From: Vescimonas fastidiosa
GTDB taxonomy: Bacteria; Bacillota; Clostridia; Oscillospirales; Oscillospiraceae
Direction of reading: 5' to 3'
NCBI RefSeq assembly: GCF_018326305.1
Contig: NZ_AP023415.1
Location: forward strand, 1,364,001 to 1,428,000
DNA length: 64,000 bases
Notes under the pieces: generated by a model
Databases searched by the model: none
Seen by the model: only the letters and a program-made list of their open reading frames with translations
What the model was told of the DNA's origin: nothing
In this document: one piece after another, positions 54,001-63,485 of the stretch
How the letters are laid out: each line of letters starts with the position of its first letter
How positions within the stretch are numbered: position 1 is the first letter of the stretch
Position numbers and translations under genes: made by a program

Positions 54001-54602
54001 ATCTGCTGGGCGCGGAGCAGTCGGGCTATATGATGAGCGTGGGCTACGATATGTATTTGAAGCTCTTAAACGACGCCGTGCTGGAGCAGCAGGGAAAGGC
54101 CGCGGAAATTCGGCCCGAATGCTCTGCCGACCTCACCGTGGCGGCCTACATCCCCGAGCACTATATCCCCCAGCCCAAGCAGCGGATGGACCTGTACCGC
54201 CGCATTGCGGCCATTCGTTCGGTGGAGGACTCCCGGGACATTCTGGACGAGCTGCTGGACCGCTTCGGCGACCCGCCCCGGGCCGTAACGACTCTTTTGG
54301 AGGTGGCTCTGCTCCGTGCGGACGCGGCCAATGTGGGCATCTGCGACATTTCCCAAAAGGGAAACCAGCTCCTCTTCCGCTTTACGGATCGGGTGGACCC
54401 GCCCAGCCTCTTGGCCCTTTGTACGATGGTGTCCTATAAGGGCCGGCTTTTGCTGCACTCCGGGAGCCAGCCCTATCTGTCCCTTTATTTGAAAGAAAAA
54501 GAAAATGCCTTGCAGGCCGCCTCGGTTCTCACCGAAAATCTGCGGCTGAAGCAGGACGAATATACGGGCAGCAAGCCCCAAACAGAAGGAGAAAAGCTAT
54601 GA
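51054..54602 (+). CDS. mfd: Transcription-repair coupling factor
   Basis: 1182 residues, starting with TTG behind AAGGAGGGG. N-terminal UvrB-like part (about 1-340; GQFALRGGILDVFSP); RNA-polymerase-interacting CarD-like domain near 495-560 (PGDLVVHQHHGIGRF); helicase domains with Walker A GDVGYGKTE near 652, DEEQRFG, LSATPIPRTLNMAL and the TRG region; C-terminal D7. Removes stalled RNA polymerase at lesions and recruits UvrA. Overlaps the next gene by 4 bp. Confidence 0.97.
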   Translation: MNGLLQELLGLAEVEHIRRELESGCPSAVMTGLSPVHRVLLSAALSRAVKRPLVLVCADERECRRFAGDLEGLLGEPALWLPGREMHLRPETVGSRQWDYRRMAALHRMLVEKPPVILTTAEALCQRCIPPQVLSSAVRVLEPGQRYDPAQLCRDLADAGYTRCDQVEGPGQFALRGGILDVFSPEGEQPVRCDFFDDEIDALGRFDPGTQRRTENIDRAVLLPAAEVLPGCRPEAAEILEKAARRYEKKDETAQLCATLRADAAALQAGVIPGGGDRYMAAVYEEFSCPADYLPKGALVCISESGRVAEGLKQWLWQRHQDIVASEESGVLAGEFSRLQWDREELVHFLGGFPVCQMESLPTSRFLLEPKAMVQVAAKQLSVYGGSLETAVTDLTHYLTSGYRVLVLCGGRVRAENLQRLLRERKIPAALDFSGHAMPKKGQALIALGTLSAGSEYPGLQLAVLTEGQLTARVSGKEPRRKAAPKNDPTRQRLQSYADLTPGDLVVHQHHGIGRFVSMMRLPVDGVEKDYIKIAYAGSDCLYVPATQLDLVSKYIGTGEDTGHTKLNKLGGTEWAKTTHRAKAAAKDLAKGLIDLYARRQRLEGFAFSPDSPWQQEFEEAFPYTETDDQLRCIREIKSDMEQPRPMDRLLCGDVGYGKTEVALRAVMKCILDGKQAAILVPTTVLAQQHYATAVSRFRSFPVTVEVLSRFRSPKQVKEILERTAQGKVDLLIGTHKLLQKNVTFHDLGLLIIDEEQRFGVTAKEQLRQRSAQVDTLTLSATPIPRTLNMALSGIRDMSAIEEPPRDRQPVQTYVLEHDWGILAEAMRRELDRGGQVYYLHNRVENIEAAAGRIRQLLGDDVSIGIAHGKMSESQLSRVMQDMAEGDIQVLVCTTIIETGIDIPNVNTLIIEDADRMGLSQLHQIRGRIGRSPRRAYAYLTYRQGKILTEEAGKRLTAIREYVEFGSGFKIAMRDLEIRGAGNLLGAEQSGYMMSVGYDMYLKLLNDAVLEQQGKAAEIRPECSADLTVAAYIPEHYIPQPKQRMDLYRRIAAIRSVEDSRDILDELLDRFGDPPRAVTTLLEVALLRADAANVGICDISQKGNQLLFRFTDRVDPPSLLALCTMVSYKGRLLLHSGSQPYLSLYLKEKENALQAASVLTENLRLKQDEYTGSKPQTEGEKL

Positions 54603-55705
54603 AAAAACTTATCATTCGCGCTCTGGCCGGACTTTTGGCCTCTGTGGTACTGGTGGCCTGTGTGTCGCTTATGGGGAATATGCCCGGCGGCAAGCGCACC
54701 GACGGCATTTTCTATGAAGCCAGCGGCATCCATCCCGACGCCACCCTCATGACCGTGAATAAGCAGCCCGTGACCGCAGAGGAGTTTCTCTACTGGCTGG
54801 CCTACGACTGCGATTATCTGTCCTCCTACATGGGCGGCAATGTGGACTTCAGCACCGCCGTGGGCGGCAATATGACCTACGGCCAGTATGCCCTGGAGGA
54901 TGCCCAGCGGACGGTGACCCTTTACGCCGTGGTGCGCAACTGGGCCCAGAAGGCGGGCATTGAGCTCTCCCAGGAGTCCCAGGCCCAGCTGGACGCCCAG
55001 CGCCAGCAGTATGTGACCTATTACGGCGGCGAAGAGGGCTATGCCAAGCAGCTGGAGCTCATGGGGCTCACGGACGAGGGCTTCCAGCAGATCAACCGGG
55101 TGTATTTCCTCTATGCCCAGCTTTACAGTGCCTACTGCACCGAGGGCGGCGTCCTCTACCCCGCCCAGGAGGAGATCGACAGCTTCGCCAAGTCCCATGA
55201 ATACTACACCTTCCTGCCCCTGCACTGGTCCGTTACCGGCACCGAGGACACCGACGCAGCCACTCTGGCCCAGGCGGAGGCTGCCGTAGCACGCCTGCGC
55301 AGCGCCGAGGATAAGGAGGCCACCTATCTGGAGATCGCCCAGGAGATGGCCCTGCAGGCCACCGCCGCCGGAGAGACCGCCGCTGCCGCCGACCTGGGCA
55401 GTGTCAATGCCGCCGCCCTGGCCGCCTTGGCCGAGGGAGAGGTCAGCGATGTGGTGCAGACCCAAAGCGGTTACTATGTGTTCGTGCGCAAGAGTCTGAA
55501 CACCGCCGCCGTGGTGGACAAAATGTTCAACGCCACCCTGGACGATATGCGCGAGAATGCCGGCGTGCGTTACAGCAGCCGCTACTTCGACAGGCTCGAT
55601 GCCGGCAAGTTCTACACCAAGCTCCTGACCCTGCGCACCCAGCTCTCCGCTGCCAACACGGACACCGGCGCCTCCGCAGACACGAATACAACGCCCCAGT
55701 CCTGA
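54599..55705 (+). CDS. PrsA/SurA-like peptidyl-prolyl isomerase
   Basis: 368 residues. N-terminal signal or lipoprotein-like segment (LAGLLASVVLVACVS), an N-terminal helical chaperone part (about 55-200; VNKQPVTAEEFLYWLAYD) and a parvulin-like domain (about 205-305; ATYLEIAQEMALQA, LGSVNAAALAALAEGEVSDV, QTQSGYYVFV). The last 30 residues are Thr/Ser/Ala-rich. Folds exported proteins. Translation coupled to mfd (ATGA). Confidence 0.82.
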   Translation: MKKLIIRALAGLLASVVLVACVSLMGNMPGGKRTDGIFYEASGIHPDATLMTVNKQPVTAEEFLYWLAYDCDYLSSYMGGNVDFSTAVGGNMTYGQYALEDAQRTVTLYAVVRNWAQKAGIELSQESQAQLDAQRQQYVTYYGGEEGYAKQLELMGLTDEGFQQINRVYFLYAQLYSAYCTEGGVLYPAQEEIDSFAKSHEYYTFLPLHWSVTGTEDTDAATLAQAEAAVARLRSAEDKEATYLEIAQEMALQATAAGETAAAADLGSVNAAALAALAEGEVSDVVQTQSGYYVFVRKSLNTAAVVDKMFNATLDDMRENAGVRYSSRYFDRLDAGKFYTKLLTLRTQLSAANTDTGASADTNTTPQS

Positions 55706-55807
55706 AAAGGGCCCGTTTTTATTCGTCAAAACAACGAAAGATTTGCGCATTTCTTTGCCATAAATAACAATCTTTGTTTTGCGACCCATTTTTGTATCTT
55801 TTGACCA

Positions 55808-55836
55808 TTGACTATTGTTAAAAAAATGACTATCAT
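55808..55836 (+). promoter_or_regulatory. Thiolase promoter with Rex-like operator
   Basis: TTGACT (55808-55813) and TATCAT (55831-55836) with a 17-bp spacer that contains TTGTTAA (55815-55821), the left half of the Rex consensus; the right half (ATGACTA) is poor. Rex, the NADH-sensing repressor, often controls thiolase genes in Clostridia. The rest of 55706-55905 holds no gene. Confidence 0.5.
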
Positions 55837-55905
55837 GGGGTTGCTTTGAAAAATGCGCTTTCACGCATCCATTTTTAACTATAAAAAATTAGGAGGAACA
55901 CATTC

Positions 55906-57162
55906 ATGAAAGACCTGTATGTTGTCAATTGCTGCAGAACAGCCATCGGCTCCTTTGGTGGCTCCCTGAAGAATACCCCCGCTGCCGATATGGGCGCTAT
56001 CGTGGTCAAGGAGGCCCTCAAGCGCGCCAATGTCGCTCCCGAGAATGTAGATGAGCTGATGTTCGGCTGCATCCTCACCGCTGCCCAGGGCCAGAATGTT
56101 GCCCGTCAGGTTTCCATCAAGGCCGGCATTCCCTACTCCGTCCCCGCTTACACCGTGGGCATGGTCTGCGGCTCCGGCATGAAGTCCGTCATCGAGGGTG
56201 CCCGTTCCATCCTGGCCGGCGATTCCGACATCGTTGTCTGCGGCGGTACCGAGAACATGAGCGCCGCTCCCTATGCCTCCCTGGACGCCCGCTGGGGTGC
56301 CCGCATGGGCGATAAGAAGCTGGTGGACACCATGATCAAGGACGGCCTGTGGGACGCCTATAACAACTATCACATGGGCACCACCGCCGAGAATATCAAC
56401 GACATCTGGGGCATCACCCGCCGCGAGCAGGACGAGTTCGCCGCCGCTTCCCAGCAGAAGGCCTGTGCCGCCCGGGATTCCGGCCGCTTCGACGACGAGA
56501 TCGTGGCCGTGCCCGTCAAGGTGAAGAAGGAGATCGTGGAGTTCAAGCGCGACGAGTATGTGAAGGAAGGCGTCACCGCCGACAGCATCGCCAAGCTCAA
56601 GGGCGCCTTCCCCGTAGGCCCCGAGTCCCCCAATCCCCAGGTGGTACACACCTTTGAGGTCACCGGCGCCCAGGATGCCGCTGACAAGGGCACCCAGCGT
56701 GTCACCGCTGCCAACGCCTCCGGCATCAACGACGGCGCTGCCGCCATCGTGCTGGCCTCCGGCGAGGCCGTGGCCAAGTACGGTCTGAAGCCCATGGCCA
56801 AGCTCATCGGCTGGGGCCAGGGCGGCGTGGATCCCAAGATCATGGGCGTAGGCCCCGTGGTGGCTTCCCGCAACGCTATGAAGAAGGCCGGCGTCACCAT
56901 CGACGATATCGACCTGGTGGAGGCCAATGAGGCATTCGCCGCCCAGTCCATCGCCGTGGCCCGTGAGCTGCACTTCGACATGAGCAAGGTCAATGTCAAC
57001 GGCGGCGCCATTGCCCTGGGTCACCCCGTGGGTGCTTCCGGTGCTCGTATCATCGTGACCCTGCTCCACGAGATGCAGAAGCGGCCCGAGGCCAAGAAGG
57101 GCCTGGCTACCCTGTGCATCGGCGGCGGCATGGGCACCGCAGTGGTGTTTGAGAAGTGCTGA
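55906..57162 (+). CDS. thl: Acetyl-CoA acetyltransferase (thiolase)
   Basis: 418 residues. Catalytic residues: Cys88 (MVCGSGMKS), His373 (GHPVGASG) and Cys404 (CIGGGMG). An insert of about 25 residues (GAFPVGPESPNPQVVHTFEV) in the middle makes it longer than the usual 392. Condenses two acetyl-CoA to acetoacetyl-CoA, the first step toward butyrate in such anaerobes. Codon use is strongly biased, suggesting high expression. AGGAGG before ATG. Confidence 0.95.
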   Translation: MKDLYVVNCCRTAIGSFGGSLKNTPAADMGAIVVKEALKRANVAPENVDELMFGCILTAAQGQNVARQVSIKAGIPYSVPAYTVGMVCGSGMKSVIEGARSILAGDSDIVVCGGTENMSAAPYASLDARWGARMGDKKLVDTMIKDGLWDAYNNYHMGTTAENINDIWGITRREQDEFAAASQQKACAARDSGRFDDEIVAVPVKVKKEIVEFKRDEYVKEGVTADSIAKLKGAFPVGPESPNPQVVHTFEVTGAQDAADKGTQRVTAANASGINDGAAAIVLASGEAVAKYGLKPMAKLIGWGQGGVDPKIMGVGPVVASRNAMKKAGVTIDDIDLVEANEAFAAQSIAVARELHFDMSKVNVNGGAIALGHPVGASGARIIVTLLHEMQKRPEAKKGLATLCIGGGMGTAVVFEKC

Positions 57163-57194
57163 TCGGCTGAGGCATAACCCATAAAGCAAATTTT

Positions 57195-57224
57195 GGGGGT
57201 CCCGGGCTTCCGGGGCCCCCGTTT
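57195..57224 (+). terminator. Terminator of thl
   Basis: GGGGGTCCCGG pairs with CCGGGGCCCCC, followed by GTTTT. Confidence 0.8.
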
Positions 57225-57227
57225 TAC

Positions 57228-57302
57228 CCTGCCGAAAAATCCTTTGGATTTTTCCGGCAAAAGGATTGCAGCCTGCGGGCGGCAAGCTCTGCGAGGCTTT
57301 TT
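57228..57302. repeat. Hairpin repeat shared with the pth-mfd spacer
   Basis: GCCGAAAAATCC/GGATTTTTCCGGC followed by AAAGGATTGCAGCCTGCGGG and CTCTGCGAGGCTTTTTG; same family as 50806-50990. Confidence 0.65.
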
Positions 57303-57368
57303 GAAACGCTGGGGGAGGGGAGAAGTAGTCCTAATTTTGTCGAAGGGCAAAAATATTGCACAGAGGTG

Positions 57369-57397
57369 TTGACAATTCCGCAGGAATGTGGTATTCT
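57369..57397 (+). promoter_or_regulatory. Promoter of the tRNA-Leu/tRNA-fMet pair
   Basis: TTGACA (57369-57374), 17 bp, TATTCT (57392-57397). Consensus -35, 18 bp before the first tRNA. Confidence 0.8.
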
Positions 57398-57414
57398 AAT
57401 TCTTGCCAAAATCC

Positions 57415-57500
57415 GCCGGTGTGGTGGAATGGTAGACACAGGAGACTTAAAATCTCCCGGTAGCAATACCGTACCGGTTCGAGTCCGGTCACCGGCACCA
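57415..57500 (+). tRNA. tRNA-Leu(TAA)
   Basis: 86 nt with CCA. Acceptor GCCGGTG/CACCGGC, anticodon stem GGAGA/TCTCC with loop CTTAAAA (anticodon TAA), class II variable arm CGGTAGCAATACCG, T-arm with GGTTCGAGTCC. Confidence 0.95.
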
Positions 57501-57517
57501 TCCGGTAAACTATATAT

Positions 57518-57593
<76 letters not shown>

Positions 57594-57601
57594 AATCCAT
57601 T

Positions 57602-57640
57602 ACCGTTGTTGATACCATATCAGCAACGGTAATTTTTTAT
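57602..57640 (+). terminator. Terminator of the tRNA pair
   Basis: ACCGTTGTTGATA pairs with TATCAGCAACGGT (13 bp, one GT), followed by AATTTTTTATTT. Confidence 0.9.
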
Positions 57641-57715
57641 TTCCCCTGCATCCCCCTGTCCTTTTTGGGTAAACTGTGCTATACTGGAGGCATCTTTCCG
57701 ATGGAGGTCCGGGAA

Positions 57716-58261
57716 ATGCACATTCGGGAACATTTGAAAACCGTCACTCGCCACCGTCGCCTGGTGCGGCACTACTGCTTTCGTCTGGGCCTGTATTGGC
57801 AGGGCCTCACCCATGACCTGAGCAAGTACAGCCCCACGGAGTTCTGGCGCAGCGCCAAGTATTACCAGGGCTTTCGCAGCCCCAACGACCAGGAGCGCAG
57901 CGAAACCGGTGTCAGCCTGTCCTGGCTGCACCACAAAGGCCGCAACCGCCATCACTTCGAGTACTGGATCGACTACCGCATCGGCCCCGACGGCACCGTG
58001 ACCATGGGCGGCTGCAAGATGCCGAAAAAATATGTAGCGGAGATGTTCTGCGACCGCATCGCCGCCTGCCGGGTCTACCAGGGCGAAAAGTACACCGACG
58101 CCTCCGCCTACGACTACTTTCACCGCACCAAGGGTCACCTGTGGATCAATGAGGAGACCGCAGCCCTGCTGGATCGCTGGCTCCTGCTGCTGAAGGAGCA
58201 GGGAGAGGACGCCGCCCTGCGTCAGATCCGTCGGGAGCTCCGCGCCTCCCAGGTCTATTGA
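57716..58261 (+). CDS. DUF5662 family protein
   Basis: 181 residues. Opens MHIREHLKTVTRHRRLVRHY, then GLTHDLSKYSPTEFW, SWLHHKGRNRHHFEYW, MPKKYVAEMFCDRIAACRVY and LLLLKEQGEDAALRQIRREL. The His and Asp residues (THDLSKYS, HHKGRNRHHFE) suggest a metal-binding HD-like fold. Function unknown. The ATG at 57716 is chosen because a TATACT -10 at 57680 would place the earlier ATG (57701) too close to the transcript start and GGAGG fits 57716. Confidence 0.82.
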   Translation: MHIREHLKTVTRHRRLVRHYCFRLGLYWQGLTHDLSKYSPTEFWRSAKYYQGFRSPNDQERSETGVSLSWLHHKGRNRHHFEYWIDYRIGPDGTVTMGGCKMPKKYVAEMFCDRIAACRVYQGEKYTDASAYDYFHRTKGHLWINEETAALLDRWLLLLKEQGEDAALRQIRRELRASQVY

Positions 58262-58471
58262 CTCCGCCCCGGCCTTCCATAAGAAACAAGTTGTCAATAA
58301 AGCGAAAAACTACCCAAGCGGTAAGGCTGGGTGTCCCTCGCCATTCAAATCCGTGTTTTTTGAAGCCTGGTGAAAAAAATAACGACTATTTTTCTATGTT
58401 TTTCTTGCTTTTTGACATTTTTCGGTGTAAGATGTATTGGAGATTTTTTTCGGAGAGGTAGATCCATCAAC

Positions 58472-59359
58472 ATGAGCCATCCTTACAAGACCCGGGCAGG
58501 CGGCGCCACCGTCACGGTTTTCGTCCCGTACGACTGTGCCAACCACTGCCCGTTCTGCATCAATAAAAAGGAATATGCCGACTGCAGCGGCTTCAGCCTG
58601 GAGGCCATCCTTCGCAGCATTCGCACCATGGATTCCATCACCCCGGCGTGCGACTTTGTGTTCACCGGCGGCGAGCCCCTGGCGAATTTAGATGCTCTGC
58701 AGCAGATGCTGGACGCCATCCCGGCCACCCACAAGATTTATATCAACACCACCTTCCCCGTGCAGCCCCACTGCCCGGCGGAGAAAATGCTGGCCTTCAC
58801 GGAGAAAAACAAGGACAAGATCACCTGCATGAATATTTCCCGCCACCTGGTGAAGTATGTGGAGGAGTCTCCGGATGAGGTCATCGCCCGCATTGCCTGC
58901 CCCACCCGCATCAACTGCGTGCTGTATAAAAACTATCCTGCGGCCAGACTGGTGGACTATGCCGAGCGCTTCCTGCCCTACGGCATCCCCATTCAGTTCC
59001 GCTACGACTACACCGAGACCACCCCGGAAAACCTCTACGAGCAGGAAAACGACCCCATCCTCCGGGACCTGAAGAAGTACTTTACCTACATGGGCCTGGA
59101 CGGCTGCCGTATGCGCAACGGCTTCCACTTCCTCTATAAGGGTCTGCACATGACCTACCACAAGACCCTTCCCTACTCCACCATCACGGAAAAGGGTGAG
59201 GACGGCATCACCTACGACATTCTCTACGACATCCTCATCAAGCAAAACGGCGAGATCCACTCCGACTGGACCGGCGTCAAGATGGATGTAGAGGCCTACC
59301 GTCATGTGGTCTTTGAGCCCTACGACCTGAAGGTTCTGGACGGCACCGTAGATTATTAA
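58472..59359 (+). CDS. Radical SAM protein
   Basis: 295 residues. Cluster motif Cys22-x3-Cys26-x2-Cys29 (YDCANHCPFCINKKEY), the SAM-binding FTGGEPLANLD, and a C-terminal part without a clear second cluster. The substrate is not evident from neighbours (DUF5662 upstream, asd downstream), and no precursor peptide is near. GGAGAGG lies before the ATG at 58472. Confidence 0.87.
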   Translation: MSHPYKTRAGGATVTVFVPYDCANHCPFCINKKEYADCSGFSLEAILRSIRTMDSITPACDFVFTGGEPLANLDALQQMLDAIPATHKIYINTTFPVQPHCPAEKMLAFTEKNKDKITCMNISRHLVKYVEESPDEVIARIACPTRINCVLYKNYPAARLVDYAERFLPYGIPIQFRYDYTETTPENLYEQENDPILRDLKKYFTYMGLDGCRMRNGFHFLYKGLHMTYHKTLPYSTITEKGEDGITYDILYDILIKQNGEIHSDWTGVKMDVEAYRHVVFEPYDLKVLDGTVDY

Positions 59360-59371
59360 GCAAAAAATTTT

Positions 59372-59397
59372 CCCCCGACGGAGCCATCCGCCGGGGG
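59372..59397 (+). terminator. Terminator of the radical SAM gene
   Basis: CCCCCGACGGA with TCCGCCGGGGG (one mismatch), 13 bp past the stop. Confidence 0.75.
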
Positions 59398-59416
59398 ATT
59401 CATTCTTCATAAGCCC

Positions 59417-59459
59417 TGTCATTCCGAGACCAGTCCGCAGGCTGGTCGTGGGGATCCGT
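59417..59459. repeat. TGTCATT palindromic intergenic repeat, copy 3
   Basis: TGTCATTCCGA, palindrome GACCAGTCCG/CAGGCTGGTC, GTGGGGATCCG. Same family as 35009 and 36205. Confidence 0.7.
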
Positions 59460-59521
59460 ACTCCCCTTGCACAAGAAACAGGAATACGGCTCCTCACCGC
59501 CATGACAGGATTTTTCGCCAG

Positions 59522-60523
<1,002 letters not shown>

Positions 60524-60541
60524 CACAGTATCCTCCGTTTT

Positions 60542-61861
60542 TTATTTTACAAAGCTGTCATACAGTACCCGGATCGCTCCGGCAAAGTCCTTGTTGTCCA
60601 CGCCCACGATAATGTTCAGCTCGTCGGGCCCCTGGGTGATCATGCGGATGTTGATGCCGTTTTCGCCCAAAGCGGCGAAGATCTTCCCCGAGGTGCCGGG
60701 CTTAAAGGCCATTTTCCGGCCCACCGCCGCCACAATGGCCATGTCCTCGGTGACATGGATGCTGTCGGGCTTCAGCATTTTCTGAATGTCGCCCAAAAGC
60801 TGATACTGGCAGGGCCGCAGCTTGTCCGCCGCCACCACCAGGGAAACGCTGTCAATGCCCGAGGGCAGGTACTCCAGCACCAGCTGATACTTTTCCAGCA
60901 CCTCCAGAATCCGCCGCAGCACGCCCACCTCATTGCTCATGCCGTTTTTGGTGATGGTGATAACGGAGAAATTCTTCCGTCCGGCGATACCCGTAATGAA
61001 GTTTCCGTCCAGACTCTCCTCCGTCTCGTCGAAGGACTCCATGATCATGGTGCCCGGATGCTCCGGCTGATTGGTGTTGCGGATGTTCAGGGGAATATTC
61101 TTCTCCCGCACCGGGAAGATGGTTCCCTCGTGGAGCACCTGGGCTCCGATATAGCTCAGCTCCCGCAGCTCCGAGTAGGTAATGCGCTCAATGGGCAGCG
61201 GGTCCTTCACAATCCGGGGGTCCGCCATGAGGAAGCCCGACACATCCGTCCAGTTTTCATACACATCCGCGTCCAGGGCCGCCGCCGCCAGGGCGCCGGT
61301 GATGTCGCTGCCGCCCCGGGTAAAGGTCTTGATGCTGCCGTCGGGCATGGTGCCGTAAAAGCCCGGGATCACCACCCGCCTTCCGGAGGCCGTCCGGGCC
61401 AGGATCTCGTAGCTCTTCTCCTGGTCCACCGTGCCGTCCAGGTTAAACTTCAGCCACAGCTCGCTGTCCAGGAAGTCGTAGCCCAGGTAGTCCGCCATGA
61501 GCCTTGCCGCGAAATATTCGCCCCGGCTCACCAGCTCGTCCTGGCTGATGCCCGCGTCCATCTTCTTTCGCAAGGCGGCAAACTCCGTTTCCAGGTCCGT
61601 TTTCAGCCCCAGGTCGTCCCGAATCTCCATGTACCTGGAGCGGATCATGTCGAATACCGTGTCGCAGGACACCCCGTATTTAAGATGTGCATAGCACAGA
61701 TACAGCAGGTCCGTCAGCTTGTGGTCGTCGGAAAACCGCTTTCCTGCGGCGGAAACGATGACCACCCGCCGGGCCGGGTCCGCCTGCACAATACTCTTCA
61801 CCTTTTCAAATTGCTTGGCGTCCGCCATGGAGGAGCCGCCGAATTTCAGCACCTTTAACAT
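60542..61861 (-). CDS. lysC: Aspartate kinase
   Basis: 439 residues. KFGGSSMAD (ATP site), GFYGTMPDGSIKTFTRGGSD (aspartate site), and two C-terminal ACT domains (about 300-439; SVITITKNGMSNEVGVLRRI, MAIVAAVGRKMAFKPGTSGK) for feedback control. First step of the aspartate pathway. Divergent from thrC with a shared 157-bp control region. Confidence 0.95.
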   Translation of the reverse strand: MLKVLKFGGSSMADAKQFEKVKSIVQADPARRVVIVSAAGKRFSDDHKLTDLLYLCYAHLKYGVSCDTVFDMIRSRYMEIRDDLGLKTDLETEFAALRKKMDAGISQDELVSRGEYFAARLMADYLGYDFLDSELWLKFNLDGTVDQEKSYEILARTASGRRVVIPGFYGTMPDGSIKTFTRGGSDITGALAAAALDADVYENWTDVSGFLMADPRIVKDPLPIERITYSELRELSYIGAQVLHEGTIFPVREKNIPLNIRNTNQPEHPGTMIMESFDETEESLDGNFITGIAGRKNFSVITITKNGMSNEVGVLRRILEVLEKYQLVLEYLPSGIDSVSLVVAADKLRPCQYQLLGDIQKMLKPDSIHVTEDMAIVAAVGRKMAFKPGTSGKIFAALGENGINIRMITQGPDELNIIVGVDNKDFAGAIRVLYDSFVK

Positions 61862-61948
61862 TATTTTGCCTCGCTTTCATCGGAAATTGATGCAAGGTTT
61901 TCAAGTCCATTGACAAAAAGCCCTATTTTGTCCGTCAGTAAAAAACAC

Positions 61949-61977
61949 TTGCTTTTTTCTTGGGGACAGTGTATCAT
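61949..61977 (+). promoter_or_regulatory. Promoter of thrC-thrB
   Basis: TTGCTT (61949-61954), 17 bp, TATCAT (61972-61977), 41 bp before the thrC ATG, which is preceded by TTGGAG. Confidence 0.6.
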
Positions 61978-62018
61978 ATCATTATGCAAAATGCAAGAAA
62001 AAGATTGGAGAAACTTGT

Positions 62019-63485
62019 ATGAAATATCAAAGCACCCGCAACCGCGCCCTTACGGCCTCTCCCGCTGCCGCCGTACTCCGGGGCATCGCGCCGGACGGGG
62101 GACTCTATATGCCCGAAGCCATCCCCGTTCTTAACTGGCAGTCTCTCCTGGAGGCGGACACCCTCACCCTCTCCGCCCGCATCCTCTCGGCCCTGCTGCC
62201 GGACTACCCGGATATGGACGGCCTGGTCCGCCGGGGCTACGCCGGGAAATTTGAGACGGAGGAGCTGACCCCGCTGGTAAAGGTGGGCGACCGCTATGTG
62301 CTGGAGCTGTTCCGGGGCCCCACCAGCGCCTTTAAGGATGTGGCCCTGAGCCTGCTGCCCCAGCTCATCAGTCAGGCCCGTACCCTGGAGAATATCCGGG
62401 ATGAAATGCTCATTCTCACCGCCACCTCCGGTGACACGGGCAAGGCCGCCCTGGAGGGCTTCCACGATGTCCCCGGCACCAAGATCATCGTGTTCTACCC
62501 CTACGGCGGCGTCTCCGCCGTGCAGCAGGCCCAGATGGTCACCCAGGAGGGTGCCAATGTAAAGGTCTGCGCCGTCCGGGGTAATTTCGACGATACCCAG
62601 ACCGGCGTAAAGCAGATCTTCGCCTCCTGTGACGAGGAGGATCTCCCCGGTCTGCGTCTCTCCTCGGCCAACTCCATCAATATCGGCCGCCTGGCCCCCC
62701 AGATCGTCTACTATTTCAAGGCCTATGCCGACCTGGTCCGCCGGGGCCGCATCCGGGTAGGCGAGCCGGTCCATTTCTGTGTCCCCACCGGCAACTTCGG
62801 CGACATCCTGGCCGGGTATTTTGCCAAGCGCATGGGCCTGCCCGTAGGCCGCCTGATCTGCGCCTCCAATCGCAACGATGTCCTTACCGACTTCCTCTCC
62901 ACCGGCGTCTATGATAAGCGCCGCACCTTCTATAAGACCACCTCCCCCTCCATGGACATTTTGGTCTCCAGCAACTTAGAGCGCCTTTTGAGCCTCCTCA
63001 CCGGGGACGATAGCTATGTGGCCTCCCTCATGAAGGATTTGAACGAGCAGGGCCATTATAAAGTCACGGAGGAGCTTCTCCGGAAGCTTCAATCGGAGTT
63101 CTCCTGCGGCTGCTGCGATGATGACGCCGCCGGGCGCACCATCGGAAAGGTTTGGGCCCAGGAAAAGTACCTTCTGGACCCCCACACCGCCGTGGCCTGG
63201 ACCGTAGCCGATCAGTTCTCCCACACCCATCACGACGGCGCGCCGGTGGTGGTCCTCTCCACCGCCAGCCCCTATAAGTTCCCCGCCGCCGTTCTCTCCG
63301 CCCTGGGTCAGAGGGTGTCCGATGACGAATTCGCCGTCATGGACGATCTCCACGCCTGCACCGGCGTGCCTGTGCCCAAAAACCTGGCGGCTCTGCGGGA
63401 AAAGCCTGTGCGGCACCGGGATGTTATCGACCGGGAGGATATGCTCTCCTATGTTCTCCGGAAAGCTGGTGAAAAACAATGGTAA
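62019..63485 (+). CDS. thrC: Threonine synthase
   Basis: 488 residues, long type. STRNR near the start, GLYMPE, the PLP lysine Lys106 in PTSAFKDVALSL, LTATSGDTGKAALEG (phosphate loop) and VPTGNFGDILAGYFAKRMG. Converts phosphohomoserine to threonine. Its last codons overlap the thrB start. Confidence 0.95.
   Translation: MKYQSTRNRALTASPAAAVLRGIAPDGGLYMPEAIPVLNWQSLLEADTLTLSARILSALLPDYPDMDGLVRRGYAGKFETEELTPLVKVGDRYVLELFRGPTSAFKDVALSLLPQLISQARTLENIRDEMLILTATSGDTGKAALEGFHDVPGTKIIVFYPYGGVSAVQQAQMVTQEGANVKVCAVRGNFDDTQTGVKQIFASCDEEDLPGLRLSSANSINIGRLAPQIVYYFKAYADLVRRGRIRVGEPVHFCVPTGNFGDILAGYFAKRMGLPVGRLICASNRNDVLTDFLSTGVYDKRRTFYKTTSPSMDILVSSNLERLLSLLTGDDSYVASLMKDLNEQGHYKVTEELLRKLQSEFSCGCCDDDAAGRTIGKVWAQEKYLLDPHTAVAWTVADQFSHTHHDGAPVVVLSTASPYKFPAAVLSALGQRVSDDEFAVMDDLHACTGVPVPKNLAALREKPVRHRDVIDREDMLSYVLRKAGEKQW

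Noticed and set aside
58472..59359. RiPP maturase
   Set aside because: The radical SAM protein lacks a clear C-terminal SPASM cluster, and no precursor peptide or transporter is beside it.
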